Shown: piece after piece, positions 8,191-16,059 of the stretch | How positions within the stretch are numbered: the stretch's first letter is position 1 | How the letters are laid out: the number at the start of each line of letters is the position of its first letter | Assembly: GCA_009377605.1 (NCBI GenBank) | Contig: WHTT01000064.1 | Span: forward strand, 1 to 36,623 | DNA: 36,623 bases | Reading direction: 5' to 3' | Origin: Luteitalea sp. | GTDB taxonomy: Bacteria > Acidobacteriota > Vicinamibacteria > Vicinamibacterales > Vicinamibacteraceae | The notes under the pieces: model-generated | Databases searched by the model: none | The model's input: the letters and a program-made list of their open reading frames with translations, nothing else | Told to the model about the DNA's origin: nothing | Made by a program: the position numbers and the translations under genes

Positions 8191-8564
8191 TGAAGATACG
8201 AACGAAGAAGGATCGCCGGCACCGCATCAAGCTGCGGATTCGCAAGAAGATGCGTGGGACGGCAGAGCGGCCGCGACTGGTCGTGTTCCGGAGCGTGGCG
8301 CACATCTCGGTGCAGATCGTCGATGACTCGGTGGGCCGCACGATGGCCGCCGCCTCGAGCACGGAACCGGACGTACGCGGGAAGCTCGCCGACGGCGCGC
8401 GGTCGGGCAACGTGGCGGGCGCGCGCCTCATCGGCCGCGTGGTGGCGGAGCGATTGCTGGAACGGGGTGTGAAGCGAGTGGTCTTCGACCGAAACGGCTT
8501 CTTGTATCACGGGCGAGTGCGTGCTGTCGCGGAGGCCGCACGCGAGGCAGGGCTCGAGTTCTAA
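8190..8564 (+). CDS. rplR: 50S ribosomal protein L18
   Basis: L18 carries 5S rRNA into the large subunit. The 124-residue product has the basic N-terminus ([18 protein letters not shown]), [20 protein letters not shown] and the C-terminal [21 protein letters not shown]. The start codon is directly fused to a GCTGAGA array with no Shine-Dalgarno except GAG triplets of the repeat. The 110 nt before rpsE hold a family 1 hairpin. Confidence 0.97.
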   Translation: MKIRTKKDRRHRIKLRIRKKMRGTAERPRLVVFRSVAHISVQIVDDSVGRTMAAASSTEPDVRGKLADGARSGNVAGARLIGRVVAERLLERGVKRVVFDRNGFLYHGRVRAVAEAAREAGLEF

Positions 8565-8586
8565 CGAGGGGTTCTGTTCGGTCGTC

Positions 8587-8652
8587 GTAGCGCAGGCCTT
8601 TAGGCCTGCCTGACGTTACGATGGCGGTGGCAGGCCTAAAGGCCTGCGCTAC
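8587..8652. repeat. Double-palindrome repeat, family 1 (rplR-rpsE joint)
   Basis: Two perfect inverted 24-nt arms (8587-8610 and 8629-8652) around an 18-nt spacer. The sequence of the 5' arm is identical to the arm at 273-296. It ends 22 nt before the rpsE ATG, leaving the AAGGA ribosome-binding site free. Confidence 0.93.
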
Positions 8653-8674
8653 GAGCGAGGGATAAGGATTACGC

Positions 8675-9193
8675 ATGGAGTTCCGCGAAAAGATCGATCC
8701 AAGCCAGCTCGAGCTGCAGGATACCGTCGTCTCCATCAACCGGGTGACGAAGGTGGTCAAGGGTGGCAAGAACTTGAGCTTCAGCGCCTTGGTTGTCGTT
8801 GGTGACGGGCGGGGCCACGTCGGCTACGGTGTTGGGAAGGCGAAAGAAGTGCCGTCAGCGATCAAGAAGGGCATCGAGACGGCGAAGAAAGGGCTCATCC
8901 GCGTGCCGCTCAACGGCTCGACCGTCACGCACGCCGTCGTGGGACATTTTGGCTCGGGCCGGGTGCTGCTCAAGCCAGCGCCGGAGGGCACCGGCATCAT
9001 TGCCGGGGGGGCCGTTCGTGCGGTGGTCGAATCGGCAGGCATCCAGAACATCGTCACCAAGAGCCTCGGGTCGGCGAACCCACACAACGTAGTACGGGCA
9101 ACTTTTGCTGGCCTGATGCTCCTGAAGGATCCGGTGGGCCTCGCGCGGATGCGCGGCAAGCAGGCCGAAGAGCTCGTGACACAGGGAGCATGA
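8675..9193 (+). CDS. rpsE: 30S ribosomal protein S5
   Basis: S5 takes part in decoding accuracy and mRNA unwinding. The 172-residue product has the double-stranded RNA-binding domain [21 protein letters not shown] with the [17 protein letters not shown] loop, and the C-terminal domain with [18 protein letters not shown] and [20 protein letters not shown] lies about 7 nt upstream of the ATG. rpmD follows after 7 nt. Confidence 0.98.
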   Translation: MEFREKIDPSQLELQDTVVSINRVTKVVKGGKNLSFSALVVVGDGRGHVGYGVGKAKEVPSAIKKGIETAKKGLIRVPLNGSTVTHAVVGHFGSGRVLLKPAPEGTGIIAGGAVRAVVESAGIQNIVTKSLGSANPHNVVRATFAGLMLLKDPVGLARMRGKQAEELVTQGA

Positions 9194-9200
9194 GGACGAC

Positions 9201-9443
9201 ATGACGAAGACCTCCGTCGAATCCACCGTGGCGCCTGACGCGGCGCGGCAGAGCGACAGCGGAGCGCTGCGGATCACGCTGATACGCAGCACGATTGGTT
9301 ACGACCGAAAGCAAGCGACGGTGGTGCGCGGTCTTGGCCTGCGGCGCATCGGCCACACGGTCGTTGTGAAGGACGATCCATCCAGACGCGGCATGATTGC
9401 CAAGGTGCGCCATCTAGTGAAGGTGGATCATGTTTCTGAGTAG
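9201..9443 (+). CDS. rpmD: 50S ribosomal protein L30 with N-terminal extension
   Basis: The L30 fold ([36 protein letters not shown], about residues 23-59) is complete; the usual protein has ~60 residues. This one has 80: a ~22-residue Ser/Ala/Asp-rich N-terminal extension starts at the only ATG, 7 nt after rpsE. The final codons GAG TAG belong to the left arm of a palindrome repeat (9437-9463), so the stop codon is inside repeat DNA. rplO follows after 32 nt. Confidence 0.95.
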   Translation: MTKTSVESTVAPDAARQSDSGALRITLIRSTIGYDRKQATVVRGLGLRRIGHTVVVKDDPSRRGMIAKVRHLVKVDHVSE

Positions 9444-9463
9444 TCGCCACTGACGACTACTCA
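9437..9463. repeat. AGTGGTC-family palindrome (rpmD stop to rplO)
   Basis: Arms TGAGTAGTCG (9437-9446) and CGACTACTCA (9454-9463) pair perfectly around CCACTGA. The left arm contains the last codon and TAG stop of rpmD (9441-9443). The loop word CCACTGA is a unit of the related array at 16060-16087. Confidence 0.85.
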
Positions 9464-9475
9464 TCGAGAGCAACC

Positions 9476-9922
9476 ATGGATTTGAGCAGTCTCAAGCCGC
9501 CGGAGGGCGCCAAGCACGCGGCGAAGCGGATCGGCCGCGGGCCTGGCAGCGGCCACGGAAAGACAGCAGGCCGCGGCCACAAGGGCGCGAAGTCGCGATC
9601 CGGGTGGAGGACCAAGCGCGGCTTCGAAGGGGGCCAGATGCCGCTGCATCGTCGCTTGCCGAAGCGCGGCTTTCACAACCTCTTTCGAAGCGAGTACGCC
9701 GTGGTGAATCTCGACGTGCTGGCGCAGGCGTTCGAGGCCGGCGCGGAGGTTACGCCCGACGCCCTCCGCGCGCGAGGACTGCTGCGTGGGAAGGCGCGTC
9801 CCATCAAGGTGTTGGCTCGCGGTGACATCAGTGTGGCGCTCGCCGTGAAGGCGCACAAGTTCAGCGGCAAGGCTGCCGAGAAGATCCAGGCGGCCGGCGG
9901 CTCGGTCGAGACATTGACCTAG
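9476..9922 (+). CDS. rplO: 50S ribosomal protein L15
   Basis: L15 is a late assembly protein of the large subunit with a long basic arm. The 148-residue product opens [22 protein letters not shown] and contains [37 protein letters not shown] and the C-terminal [18 protein letters not shown]. The length is normal. secY follows after 18 nt, the standard order. Confidence 0.98.
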   Translation: MDLSSLKPPEGAKHAAKRIGRGPGSGHGKTAGRGHKGAKSRSGWRTKRGFEGGQMPLHRRLPKRGFHNLFRSEYAVVNLDVLAQAFEAGAEVTPDALRARGLLRGKARPIKVLARGDISVALAVKAHKFSGKAAEKIQAAGGSVETLT

Positions 9923-9940
9923 CAGCGTGTAAAGAGCGTT

Positions 9941-11329
9941 ATGGAGAGCTTTCGAAACATCTGGGTGATCCCAGAGCTCAGGATGCGAGTCCTGTTCACG
10001 CTCGGGTTGCTCGCCGTGTTTCGTCTGGGGTCGCATATCACGACACCGGGCATCAACACGGCCGCGCTCGAGGAGATCGCGGCCCAGTACGCCCAGAACA
10101 CGATGTTCGGCCTGTACGATCTCTTCTCGGGCCAGAACTTGTCGCAGATGACGATCTTTGCGTTGGGCGTGATGCCGTACATCAGCGCGTCGATCATCAT
10201 GCAGTTGCTGACCGTGGTGTGGCCGTACCTCGAGCGCTTGTCGAAAGAAGGCGAGCTGGGACGCCGGAAGATTACGCAGTATACGCGCTACGGGACGATT
10301 GTCTTGGCCGTCATCCAGTCGTTCACGATCGCGCTCTTCATCGAGAACTTCGGGAACACGGCGGGCGGCGTGCAGGTGGTCTACGAGCCGGGCCTGGCCT
10401 TCCGGCTGATGACCGTGCTCACGCTCACGGCAGGAACGACCTTCGTGATGTGGCTCGGCGAGCAGATCACCGAGCGTGGTGTGGGGAACGGGATGTCGCT
10501 CCTCATCTTCGCCGGCATCGTCGTGGGGCTGCCGTCGGCGGTGTTGGCGACGATCGACCAGATGCGGACGGGCCAGATGGGCATCATTCGAGTCGCCTTG
10601 TTGGTGGCCTTGATGGTCGTCGTCGTCGGGGTCATCGTGTTCTTCGAGCGCGCACAACGGCGCGTGACCGTCCAGTATGCGAAGCGCGTCGTTGGCCGGC
10701 GGATGTACGGCGGGTCGAGCACGCACATCCCGCTGAAGGTGAACACCGGCGGCGTCATCCCGGTCATCTTCGCGAGCTCGCTGCTGGCGTTGCCGATCAC
10801 GGTTGCGCAGGCGTTTCCGCCGGAGAGCTGGACGTGGCGCGTGTCCGAGCAGTTGAATCCGGGCATGCCGTTGTACAACTTGCTGTACGTGTCGATGATC
10901 ATTTTCTTCACGTACTTCTACGTCGCGATCATCTTCAACCCGGACGATGTCGCGGAGAACATGCGGAAGTATGGAGGATTCGTCCCTGGGATCCGGCCGG
11001 GGAAGCGGACGGCGGAGTACATCGACACAATTCTGGGCCGTCTCACCGTGGTGGGCGCGCTGTATCTGGCGGCCGTGGCGTTGTTGCCAGAGTTCTTGAT
11101 GGCGGGATTCAGGGTGGCGCCAATCCCATTCATTGGAGAACAGCTCGACGCCGTCCTGCCGCAGTTCGTGACCGAGGGCTTAAACGTGCAGTTCTTTTTC
11201 GGCGGCACCTCGCTGCTCATCGTCGTTGGCGTGGCGATGGACACCGTGAACCAGGTGGAGTCGCAGCTGATCATGCGGCACTACGACGGGTTCATGAAGC
11301 GCACGAGGATCCGTGGGCGGCGGGGCTAG
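9941..11329 (+). CDS. secY: Preprotein translocase subunit SecY
   Basis: SecY is the channel of the general secretion pathway in the inner membrane. The 462-residue product has about ten hydrophobic segments. Family motifs: the first segment after MESFRNIWVIPELRMRVLFT, YDLFSGQNLSQMTIFALGVMPYISASIIMQLL, YTRYGTI, the cytoplasmic loop ERAQRRVTVQYAKRVVG with HIPLKVNTGGVIPVIFASSL, and FNPDDVAENMRKYGGFVPGIRPG. It ends with VESQLIMRHYDGFMKRTRIRG. It is 18 nt after rplO and 17 nt before the chosen adk start. Confidence 0.98.
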   Translation: MESFRNIWVIPELRMRVLFTLGLLAVFRLGSHITTPGINTAALEEIAAQYAQNTMFGLYDLFSGQNLSQMTIFALGVMPYISASIIMQLLTVVWPYLERLSKEGELGRRKITQYTRYGTIVLAVIQSFTIALFIENFGNTAGGVQVVYEPGLAFRLMTVLTLTAGTTFVMWLGEQITERGVGNGMSLLIFAGIVVGLPSAVLATIDQMRTGQMGIIRVALLVALMVVVVGVIVFFERAQRRVTVQYAKRVVGRRMYGGSSTHIPLKVNTGGVIPVIFASSLLALPITVAQAFPPESWTWRVSEQLNPGMPLYNLLYVSMIIFFTYFYVAIIFNPDDVAENMRKYGGFVPGIRPGKRTAEYIDTILGRLTVVGALYLAAVALLPEFLMAGFRVAPIPFIGEQLDAVLPQFVTEGLNVQFFFGGTSLLIVVGVAMDTVNQVESQLIMRHYDGFMKRTRIRGRRG

Positions 11330-11346
11330 GAGTGGACGAGAGCCAG

Positions 11347-12045
11347 GTGGTGCTCAACATCGTGATGCTCGGTCCTCCCGGCGCGGGTAAGGGAACACAG
11401 GGCGAGCGTCTGGCCCGTGAGTACGGTGTGCCGCGGATTGCGACCGGCGACATCCTGCGCGAGGCGGTTGCCGCCGGAACCGACCTAGGTCGTCTTGCGA
11501 AAGCGACCATGGAGGCTGGGCAGCTCGTCGGCGACGAGGTGATGATCGAGATCGTGAGGGAGCGCCTCTCGCAGCCGGACACCCGGCGAGGCTTCGTGCT
11601 CGACGGTTTCCCGCGGACCGTTGGACAGGCAGAGGCGCTCGATGCCCTGGTGAGCACCCGAGGCGTGCTCACGGTACTGCACATTGTGGTGCCGCTCGAC
11701 GAGCTGGCGCGCCGCGTGGCTTCGCGTCGGATCTGCGCACAGTGCGGAGCCAACGCCGGTCCGCTGACGCCGCAAGAGGCGCCGTGCGCGGTGTGCGGTG
11801 GCACCTTGGTGCAGCGGACGGACGATTCGGTGGACGTCGTGCGCAAGCGGCTGCACGTCTTCGAGATCGAGACAGCGCCGCTCGTGAAGTACTACCGGCC
11901 GCGGTCGACGTTCTTCGAGATCGACGGCAATCAGTCGCCGGATCACGTGTCGGCAGCCATGCGCACGGCGATCGGTCTGGCCAGTGAAGTGAGCGGCGCG
12001 GCGCGAGGGGCCTCGTACCGGCCGAGTGCCGCCGACCATCGGTAG
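11347..12045 (+). CDS. adk: Adenylate kinase, zinc-containing lid
   Basis: Adk catalyses AMP + ATP to 2 ADP in the cytoplasm. The P-loop GPPGAGKGT is at residues 9-17 and the core DGFPRT near residue 86. The lid has a four-cysteine zinc site (C130, C133, C147, C150; CAQC and CAVC). It has 232 residues, slightly long because of a short polar tail. The start is uncertain: GTG 11347, GTG 11350 and GTG 11332 are all in frame. I chose 11347 since LNIVMLGPPG is the family N-terminus; AGGAG at 11328-11332 is upstream but spaced 14 nt. secY-adk-map is a conserved trio. Confidence 0.93.
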   Translation: MVLNIVMLGPPGAGKGTQGERLAREYGVPRIATGDILREAVAAGTDLGRLAKATMEAGQLVGDEVMIEIVRERLSQPDTRRGFVLDGFPRTVGQAEALDALVSTRGVLTVLHIVVPLDELARRVASRRICAQCGANAGPLTPQEAPCAVCGGTLVQRTDDSVDVVRKRLHVFEIETAPLVKYYRPRSTFFEIDGNQSPDHVSAAMRTAIGLASEVSGAARGASYRPSAADHR

Positions 12046-12062
12046 CGGATCGGAGCGAAGTC

Positions 12063-12887
12063 GTGATCGTCTGTAAGTCGCCAGCCGAAATCGAGAAGTT
12101 GCGCCGCGCGAACCAGCTCGTGGTGCGCATCCTGGAGGAGCTGCACTCCCTAGTGGTTCCGGGGGCGACCACGCAGGAGATTGATTGGCGCGCGGAGCAG
12201 CTTGCCGCCGACGCTGGGGCGGAGCCGGCGTTCAAGGGGTACCGGGGGTTCCCGTACACGATCTGCGCGTCGGTGAACGAGCAGGTCGTCCACGGGTTTC
12301 CGTCCAATCGCTCGCTTGCACAGGGAGACATCCTGTCGATTGACATGGGTGTTCGCCTGGACGGGTACTACGGGGACTGTGCGGTCACCCTGCCGGTTGG
12401 GCGCATCTCCGCGGAGACGCAGCACCTGCTGGAGGTGACGCAACAGGCGCTCGACGCTGGGATTGCGCAGGTGCGGGTCGGGCGACGGGTGTCGGACATC
12501 GGCCACGCGGTGCAGGCGCACGTCGAGGCGCACGGCTACTCGGTGGTCCGAGAGTTCGTGGGGCACGGCGTGGGTACTCGGTTGCACGAGGAGCCGCAAG
12601 TGCCGAACTACGGCCCGCCAGGCCGCGGTCCGCGGCTTGCCGAGGGTATGGTCTTGGCCATCGAGCCGATGGTCAACATGGGGAAGGCGGCGGTGCGCGT
12701 GCTGCGCGACGGCTGGACGGCTGTGACGGTCGACGGCAGCCTCTCGGCGCATTTCGAGCACACGATCGCCGTGACGACCACGGGCCCGGACATCCTCACG
12801 CTGTTGCCTAGGCCGACAGAGACACGCCAGGCGCCTGGGCGTCGCGCGGTGCTCGACGCCGTGGCTGCCGTCCATCACCGGTTGTGA
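12063..12887 (+). CDS. map: Type I methionine aminopeptidase
   Basis: It removes the N-terminal methionine from nascent proteins. Metal ligands are all present: D94 (SIDMGV), D105 (GYYGDCAVT), H168 (GHGVG), E201 (AIEPM) and E232 (HFEHTIAVT); the substrate histidine is H78 (VVHGFPS). It has 274 residues; the last ~25 form a tail not seen in the ~250-residue core. The start is GTG at 12063 (VIVCKSPAEIEKLRRAN), 17 nt after adk. infA follows after 27 nt. Confidence 0.97.
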   Translation: MIVCKSPAEIEKLRRANQLVVRILEELHSLVVPGATTQEIDWRAEQLAADAGAEPAFKGYRGFPYTICASVNEQVVHGFPSNRSLAQGDILSIDMGVRLDGYYGDCAVTLPVGRISAETQHLLEVTQQALDAGIAQVRVGRRVSDIGHAVQAHVEAHGYSVVREFVGHGVGTRLHEEPQVPNYGPPGRGPRLAEGMVLAIEPMVNMGKAAVRVLRDGWTAVTVDGSLSAHFEHTIAVTTTGPDILTLLPRPTETRQAPGRRAVLDAVAAVHHRL

Positions 12888-12914
12888 CGTGTCGTAGCGC
12901 ATCGGCGGACCGGC

Positions 12915-13139
12915 ATGATGGAGGAAGCGGCGGGACTGCCGGGAACGATTGTCGAGCTGTTGCCGCGGCGTCTGTTTCGTGTGGCGCTCGACTCACGCCA
13001 GGGCGGCTCGGTGGTGGCGCACATGACCGATTCGGTGCGCCGCAATTTCGTTCGGCTGATCGAGGGTGACCGCGTGCTCGTCAAGCTTTCTCTCTACGAC
13101 GTCACGAAAGGCCGAATCATTGGGAGAATCACTGAGTAG
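12915..13139 (+). CDS. infA: Translation initiation factor IF-1
   Basis: IF-1 blocks the 30S A site during initiation. The S1-like OB fold is clear: GTIVELLPRRLFRVALD, then VVAHMTDSVRRNFVRLIEGDRVLVKLSLYDVTKGRIIGR. The 74-residue product has a short insertion (SRQGGS) in the strand 2-3 turn compared with the ~72-residue standard. Two ATGs in a row (12915, 12918) can serve. The last residues T-E and the TAG are inside the left arm of a palindrome repeat (13131-13142). Confidence 0.95.
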   Translation: MMEEAAGLPGTIVELLPRRLFRVALDSRQGGSVVAHMTDSVRRNFVRLIEGDRVLVKLSLYDVTKGRIIGRITE

Positions 13140-13168
13140 TGGCCAGTGGTCAGTGACCACTACTCAGT
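13131..13168. repeat. AGTGGTC-family inverted array (infA stop to rpmJ)
   Basis: Perfect 12-bp arms ACTGAGTAGTGG (13131-13142) and CCACTACTCAGT (13157-13168) enclose a 14-nt loop. Read as units it is a 7-nt tandem: AGTGGCC, AGTGGTC, AGTGACC, ACT. The left arm supplies the last sense codon and the TAG stop of infA (13137-13139). Confidence 0.88.
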
Positions 13169-13170
13169 GA

Positions 13171-13198
13171 CAAGGAACGCAGTGCAAGGAATGCAGTG
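13171..13198 (+). repeat. 14-nt tandem duplication carrying the rpmJ ribosome-binding site
   Basis: CAAGGAACGCAGTG (13171-13184) is repeated as CAAGGAATGCAGTG (13185-13198), one mismatch, ending 2 nt before the rpmJ ATG. Each unit has an AAGGA. Only the second is at a usable distance (about 10 nt) from the start codon. Confidence 0.8.
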
Positions 13199-13200
13199 AC

Positions 13201-13314
13201 ATGAAAGTCCGAGCATCGGTCAAGCGCATTTGTCCGAAATGCAAAGTGATTCGCCGACGTGGTGTCGTGCGGATCATTTGCGATAACCCGAAGCACAAGC
13301 AGCGGCAAGGGTAG
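13201..13314 (+). CDS. rpmJ: 50S ribosomal protein L36, zinc-binding form
   Basis: This 37-residue gene is read directly: [20 protein letters not shown] then [20 protein letters not shown] at 13312-13314. The zinc ligands C11, C14, C27 and H33 are present, so it is the C+ form, like the S14 and S4 of this operon. AAGGA lies about 10 nt upstream. The position between infA and rpsM is the standard one. Confidence 0.97.
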   Translation: MKVRASVKRICPKCKVIRRRGVVRIICDNPKHKQRQG

Positions 13315-13318
13315 GGAG

Positions 13319-13403
13319 GTGCTTGGTTCTTGGTCCTTGGCGCGGCTTCGGCGCGCCCCAATGCCAAGGCGCACCAAGCACTAAGAACCAAGAACCAAGG
13401 ACC
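13319..13403. repeat. Inverted heptamer array, CTTGGTN family (rpmJ-rpsM joint)
   Basis: Left arm units CTTGGTT (13322), CTTGGTC (13329), CTTGGCG (13336). The right arm 13364-13403 is the inverted counterpart (CCAAGGCGC, then AGAACCAAGAACCAAGGACC). It is the second copy of the family first seen at 677-764, with different unit order. It ends 7 nt before the rpsM ATG. Confidence 0.9.
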
Positions 13404-13410
13404 AGAGACT

Positions 13411-13785
13411 ATGGCTCGCATTGCAGGCATCGATCTTCCGCGGCAGAAGCGTGTGGAAGTCGGTTTGACGTACATTTACGGGATTGGGCGCAAGCGATCC
13501 AACGATATCCTCCAAGCGGCCGAGGTAAGCGCCGACACACGCGTGAAGGATCTCACCGAGGAGCACGTCCGCGCGATCAGCCGGGTCATCGAGGAGCTAG
13601 CTGGCGTCGAGGGTGATCTCCGGAAGGAGATCTCGATGAACGTGAAGCGCCTCATGGAGATCGGCTGCTATCGCGGTTTGCGACACCGCCGCAGCGTCCC
13701 CGTGCGCGGCCAGCGGACGCACACCAACGCGCGCACGCGCAAGGGACCGCGGCGGGGCGCCATCGCCAAGAAGAAGACGGTATAA
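13411..13785 (+). CDS. rpsM: 30S ribosomal protein S13
   Basis: S13 contacts P-site tRNA and bridges to the 50S. The 124-residue product begins [26 protein letters not shown] and ends with [29 protein letters not shown], both canonical. The upstream in-frame extension to 13330 is repeat DNA and is not used. There is no good Shine-Dalgarno; the sequence before the ATG is the repeat end ACCAGAGACT. rpsK starts 3 nt after its stop. Confidence 0.97.
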   Translation: MARIAGIDLPRQKRVEVGLTYIYGIGRKRSNDILQAAEVSADTRVKDLTEEHVRAISRVIEELAGVEGDLRKEISMNVKRLMEIGCYRGLRHRRSVPVRGQRTHTNARTRKGPRRGAIAKKKTV

Positions 13786-13788
13786 CCC

Positions 13789-14229
13789 ATGGCCAAAGCG
13801 GAAGCAACGCATGGAGCGGCTCCCGAAACCGGGAAGAAGCCGAAGAAGAAGAAGACGTTCAAGCGGCGCGGCGAGAAGCGTGTCGTCCACCACGGCGTGG
13901 TCCACATCCAGGCGTCGTTCAACAACACGGTCGTGACCATTACGGATGCCGAAGGCAATACGGTCTCCTGGTCGAGCGCCGGCGCCATTGGGTTCAAGGG
14001 CTCGCGCAAGGGCACGCCATTTGCGGCCACTCAGGCCGCCATCAACGCGGTCAGCGGCGCGAAGCAGGTCGGGATGCGCAGCGTCGAAGTGCGCATCAAG
14101 GGGCCGGGTGCCGGCCGCGAATCGGCAATTCGCGCGCTGCAGTCTGCCGGTCTCGACGTCAGGAGCATTCGCGACGTCACACCGATCCCGCACAACGGCT
14201 GCCGTCCCCCGAAGCGGAGGCGCGTGTAG
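13789..14229 (+). CDS. rpsK: 30S ribosomal protein S11
   Basis: S11 forms the platform with S18 and S6. The core [38 protein letters not shown]-type motif ([10 protein letters not shown]) and [36 protein letters not shown] are present. It has 146 residues, ~17 more than usual, from a Lys-rich N-terminal extension ([18 protein letters not shown]). It starts 3 nt after rpsM; the 125-nt gap to rpsD holds a half repeat. Confidence 0.97.
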   Translation: MAKAEATHGAAPETGKKPKKKKTFKRRGEKRVVHHGVVHIQASFNNTVVTITDAEGNTVSWSSAGAIGFKGSRKGTPFAATQAAINAVSGAKQVGMRSVEVRIKGPGAGRESAIRALQSAGLDVRSIRDVTPIPHNGCRPPKRRRV

Positions 14230-14263
14230 GTCGACCGCGAGGCCGCGCATGACATGGCATTTG

Positions 14264-14286
14264 TAGGCCCGACCTTTAGGTCGGGC
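14264..14286. repeat. Single-arm palindrome, family 1 variant (rpsK-rpsD joint)
   Basis: GCCCGACCTTTAGGTCGGGC (14267-14286) is a perfect 8-bp hairpin with a TTTA loop, preceded by TGTAG. It resembles one arm of family 1 with the stem bases changed in a compensatory way (AGGCC to CGACC). The rest of the 125-nt joint has direct GACTAGCA words at 14312 and 14334 and otherwise nothing recognisable. Confidence 0.75.
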
Positions 14287-14354
14287 ATGACGCGACCGGT
14301 AGTAGGGTAGTGACTAGCATACGGTTGGATAGGGACTAGCACACAAGGAAGAAC

Positions 14355-14987
14355 ATGGCGCGATACGTTGGTTCGGTCTGTCGTCTCTGCCGCCGCGAGG
14401 GCATGAAGCTGTTCCTCAAGGGTGAGCGCTGTTATACGGATAGGTGTGCCATCGAGCGGCGTAATCAGCCGCCCGGCCAGCAGAACCGCCGCGCCCGGCG
14501 CAACAAGCTCGCCGGCTATGGGCTCCAACTGCGCGAGAAGCAGAAGGTCAAGCGCATCTACGGCGTGCTCGAGGGCCAGTTCCGCCGCTATTTCGACACC
14601 GCTGCGCGCACGCGTGGAATCACCGGTGAGACGTTGCTGCAGCTGCTCGAGCGGAGGCTGGACAACGTCGTCTACCGCCTCGGATTCGCGACCTCGCGTG
14701 CCCAAGCGCGCCAGCTCGTGCGCCACGGGCACTTCGTCGTCAACGGGCGAAGGGTCGACGTCCCCTCTTTCTCGGTGAAGGCCGGCGACGTCATCGGGAT
14801 GCGGTCGAGGAGCCAGAAGAATCTCTTCGTGCTGCATGCGATGGAGGAGGTCAAGGGGCGCGGCATCCCCGAGTGGTTGGCCATCGATGGCCAGAATTTC
14901 CAGGGACGGATCCTTGCGCTGCCAACCCGAGAGCAAATCGGCTTGCCGGTGCAGGAACAACTGATCGTCGAGCTGTATTCGAAGTAA
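14355..14987 (+). CDS. rpsD: 30S ribosomal protein S4, zinc-binding form
   Basis: S4 nucleates 30S assembly and represses the alpha operon in several bacteria. The 210-residue product has a CxxC plus two further cysteines near the N-terminus (C9, C12, C26, C31), the zinc-finger form. The S4 RNA-binding domain follows ([41 protein letters not shown]) and the C-terminus reads [12 protein letters not shown]. The start has AAGGAAGAAC upstream. rpoA follows after 82 nt with a mosaic hairpin. Confidence 0.98.
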   Translation: MARYVGSVCRLCRREGMKLFLKGERCYTDRCAIERRNQPPGQQNRRARRNKLAGYGLQLREKQKVKRIYGVLEGQFRRYFDTAARTRGITGETLLQLLERRLDNVVYRLGFATSRAQARQLVRHGHFVVNGRRVDVPSFSVKAGDVIGMRSRSQKNLFVLHAMEEVKGRGIPEWLAIDGQNFQGRILALPTREQIGLPVQEQLIVELYSK

Positions 14988-14991
14988 GAAG

Positions 14992-15047
14992 GTAGCGCAG
15001 GGCTTCAGCCCTGCAGAGGCGTTGGCAGGCCTAAAGGCCTGCGCTGC
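14992..15047. repeat. Mosaic double-palindrome repeat, family 1 (rpsD-rpoA joint)
   Basis: The left arm (14992-15015) is GTAGCGCAGGGCTTCAGCCC-type, the right arm (15024-15047) the inverted GGCAGGCCTAAAGGCCTGCG-type. The outer ~10 bases of the arms still pair, but the inner palindromes differ (CAGGGCTTCAGCCCTG against CAGGCCTAAAGGCCTG), so each arm folds on itself better than with its partner. It ends 22 nt before the rpoA ATG, the same distance as the copy before rpsE. Confidence 0.85.
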
Positions 15048-15069
15048 GGAACGCAAGAAAGGATCAGCC

Positions 15070-16053
15070 ATGTTGTGGAAAGGGTTTCAGCGTCCGAAGC
15101 GGTTGGAGGTGGATCGAGAGACGCTGACCGATCGGTTTGGGCGGTTCTCCGCTCAGCCATTCGAGCGAGGCTGGGGCACCACGATCGGGAACGCGCTGCG
15201 GCGCGTGTTGCTATCCTCCGTCGAGGGGGCTGCCATCACGGCAGTCAAGATCGATGGTGTGCAGCACGAGTTCTCACCCATCCCTGGCGTGGTCGAGGAT
15301 GCCACCGACATCATCTTGAACCTGAAGCAGGTGCCACTGAAGCTGCATGGTGACGAGACCAAGGTGCTCTATGTCCGTGCGGACAAGGCAGGAGCCGTGC
15401 TGGCGCGTGACATCCAGGTAGACCAGGACGTGGACGTCCTCGAGCCCGATGCGCACATTGCCACCGTCGCCGACGGCGGCCACCTGCACATGGAAATGCG
15501 GCTGAAGAAGGGGCGCGGCTATATCTCCGCGGACCGAAACTTCGATGAAGACCTCGGGATCGGCTGGATTCCAGTCGACTCGGTTCACTCGCCGGTCAAG
15601 AAGGTGAACTATCTCGTCGAGGCGGCGCGTGTCGGGCAGGCGACCGACTATGACAGCCTTACGCTCGACGTGTGGACCAACGGGTCGATCACTCCGCCCG
15701 ACGCGGTGGCACTCGCCGCGCGCCTGCTTCGCGAGCACCTCACGATTTTTGTCGGTATCGAGGAAGACCTCGAGGAGGGGCTCGACACGTCCGGCGACGG
15801 AGCGTCCGTCCCGCACAACGACATACTCGACAAGAGCGTCGACGAGCTGGAGCTGTCGGTACGGTCGTACAACTGTCTCAAGAACGCCAACATTCGAACC
15901 ATCCGTGAGCTCGTGACGAAGACCGAGGCAGAGATGCTCCGGACGAAGAACTTCGGCCGCAAGTCGCTCAACGAGATCAAAGAGATTCTCACGAGCATGG
16001 GCCTCGGCCTCGGCATGCGGCTGGACCAACCGGCCGGTCAGCCATCGGAGTGA
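15070..16053 (+). CDS. rpoA: RNA polymerase alpha subunit
   Basis: Alpha dimerises to start RNA polymerase assembly. The 327-residue product has the N-terminal dimer domain ([57 protein letters not shown]) and the C-terminal DNA-contact domain ([43 protein letters not shown]), with the conserved R and N of VRSxNCLK. ATG 15070 has AAGGA 6 nt upstream. An in-frame extension back to 15022 would encode repeat DNA (AGLKACA) and is rejected. rplQ follows after 47 nt. Confidence 0.98.
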   Translation: MLWKGFQRPKRLEVDRETLTDRFGRFSAQPFERGWGTTIGNALRRVLLSSVEGAAITAVKIDGVQHEFSPIPGVVEDATDIILNLKQVPLKLHGDETKVLYVRADKAGAVLARDIQVDQDVDVLEPDAHIATVADGGHLHMEMRLKKGRGYISADRNFDEDLGIGWIPVDSVHSPVKKVNYLVEAARVGQATDYDSLTLDVWTNGSITPPDAVALAARLLREHLTIFVGIEEDLEEGLDTSGDGASVPHNDILDKSVDELELSVRSYNCLKNANIRTIRELVTKTEAEMLRTKNFGRKSLNEIKEILTSMGLGLGMRLDQPAGQPSE

Positions 16054-16059
16054 CGAGTG

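Noticed and set aside
9461-10726. 421-codon minus-strand frame over rplO and secY
   Set aside because: His/Arg/Asp-rich shadow of two certain genes on the + strand.
10219-11331. Long frame joining an alternative secY frame to adk
   Set aside because: The part before 11332 is a shadow of secY; Adk similarity begins at the P-loop only, so no SecY-Adk fusion exists.
13330-13410. Upstream extension of rpsM
   Set aside because: It translates the CTTGGTN repeat; S13 starts with [10 protein letters not shown] at 13411.
15022-15069. Upstream extension of rpoA ([16 protein letters not shown])
   Set aside because: These codons are the family 1 repeat read in frame. The alpha N-terminus MLWKGFQRP and AAGGA before 15070 fix the start.
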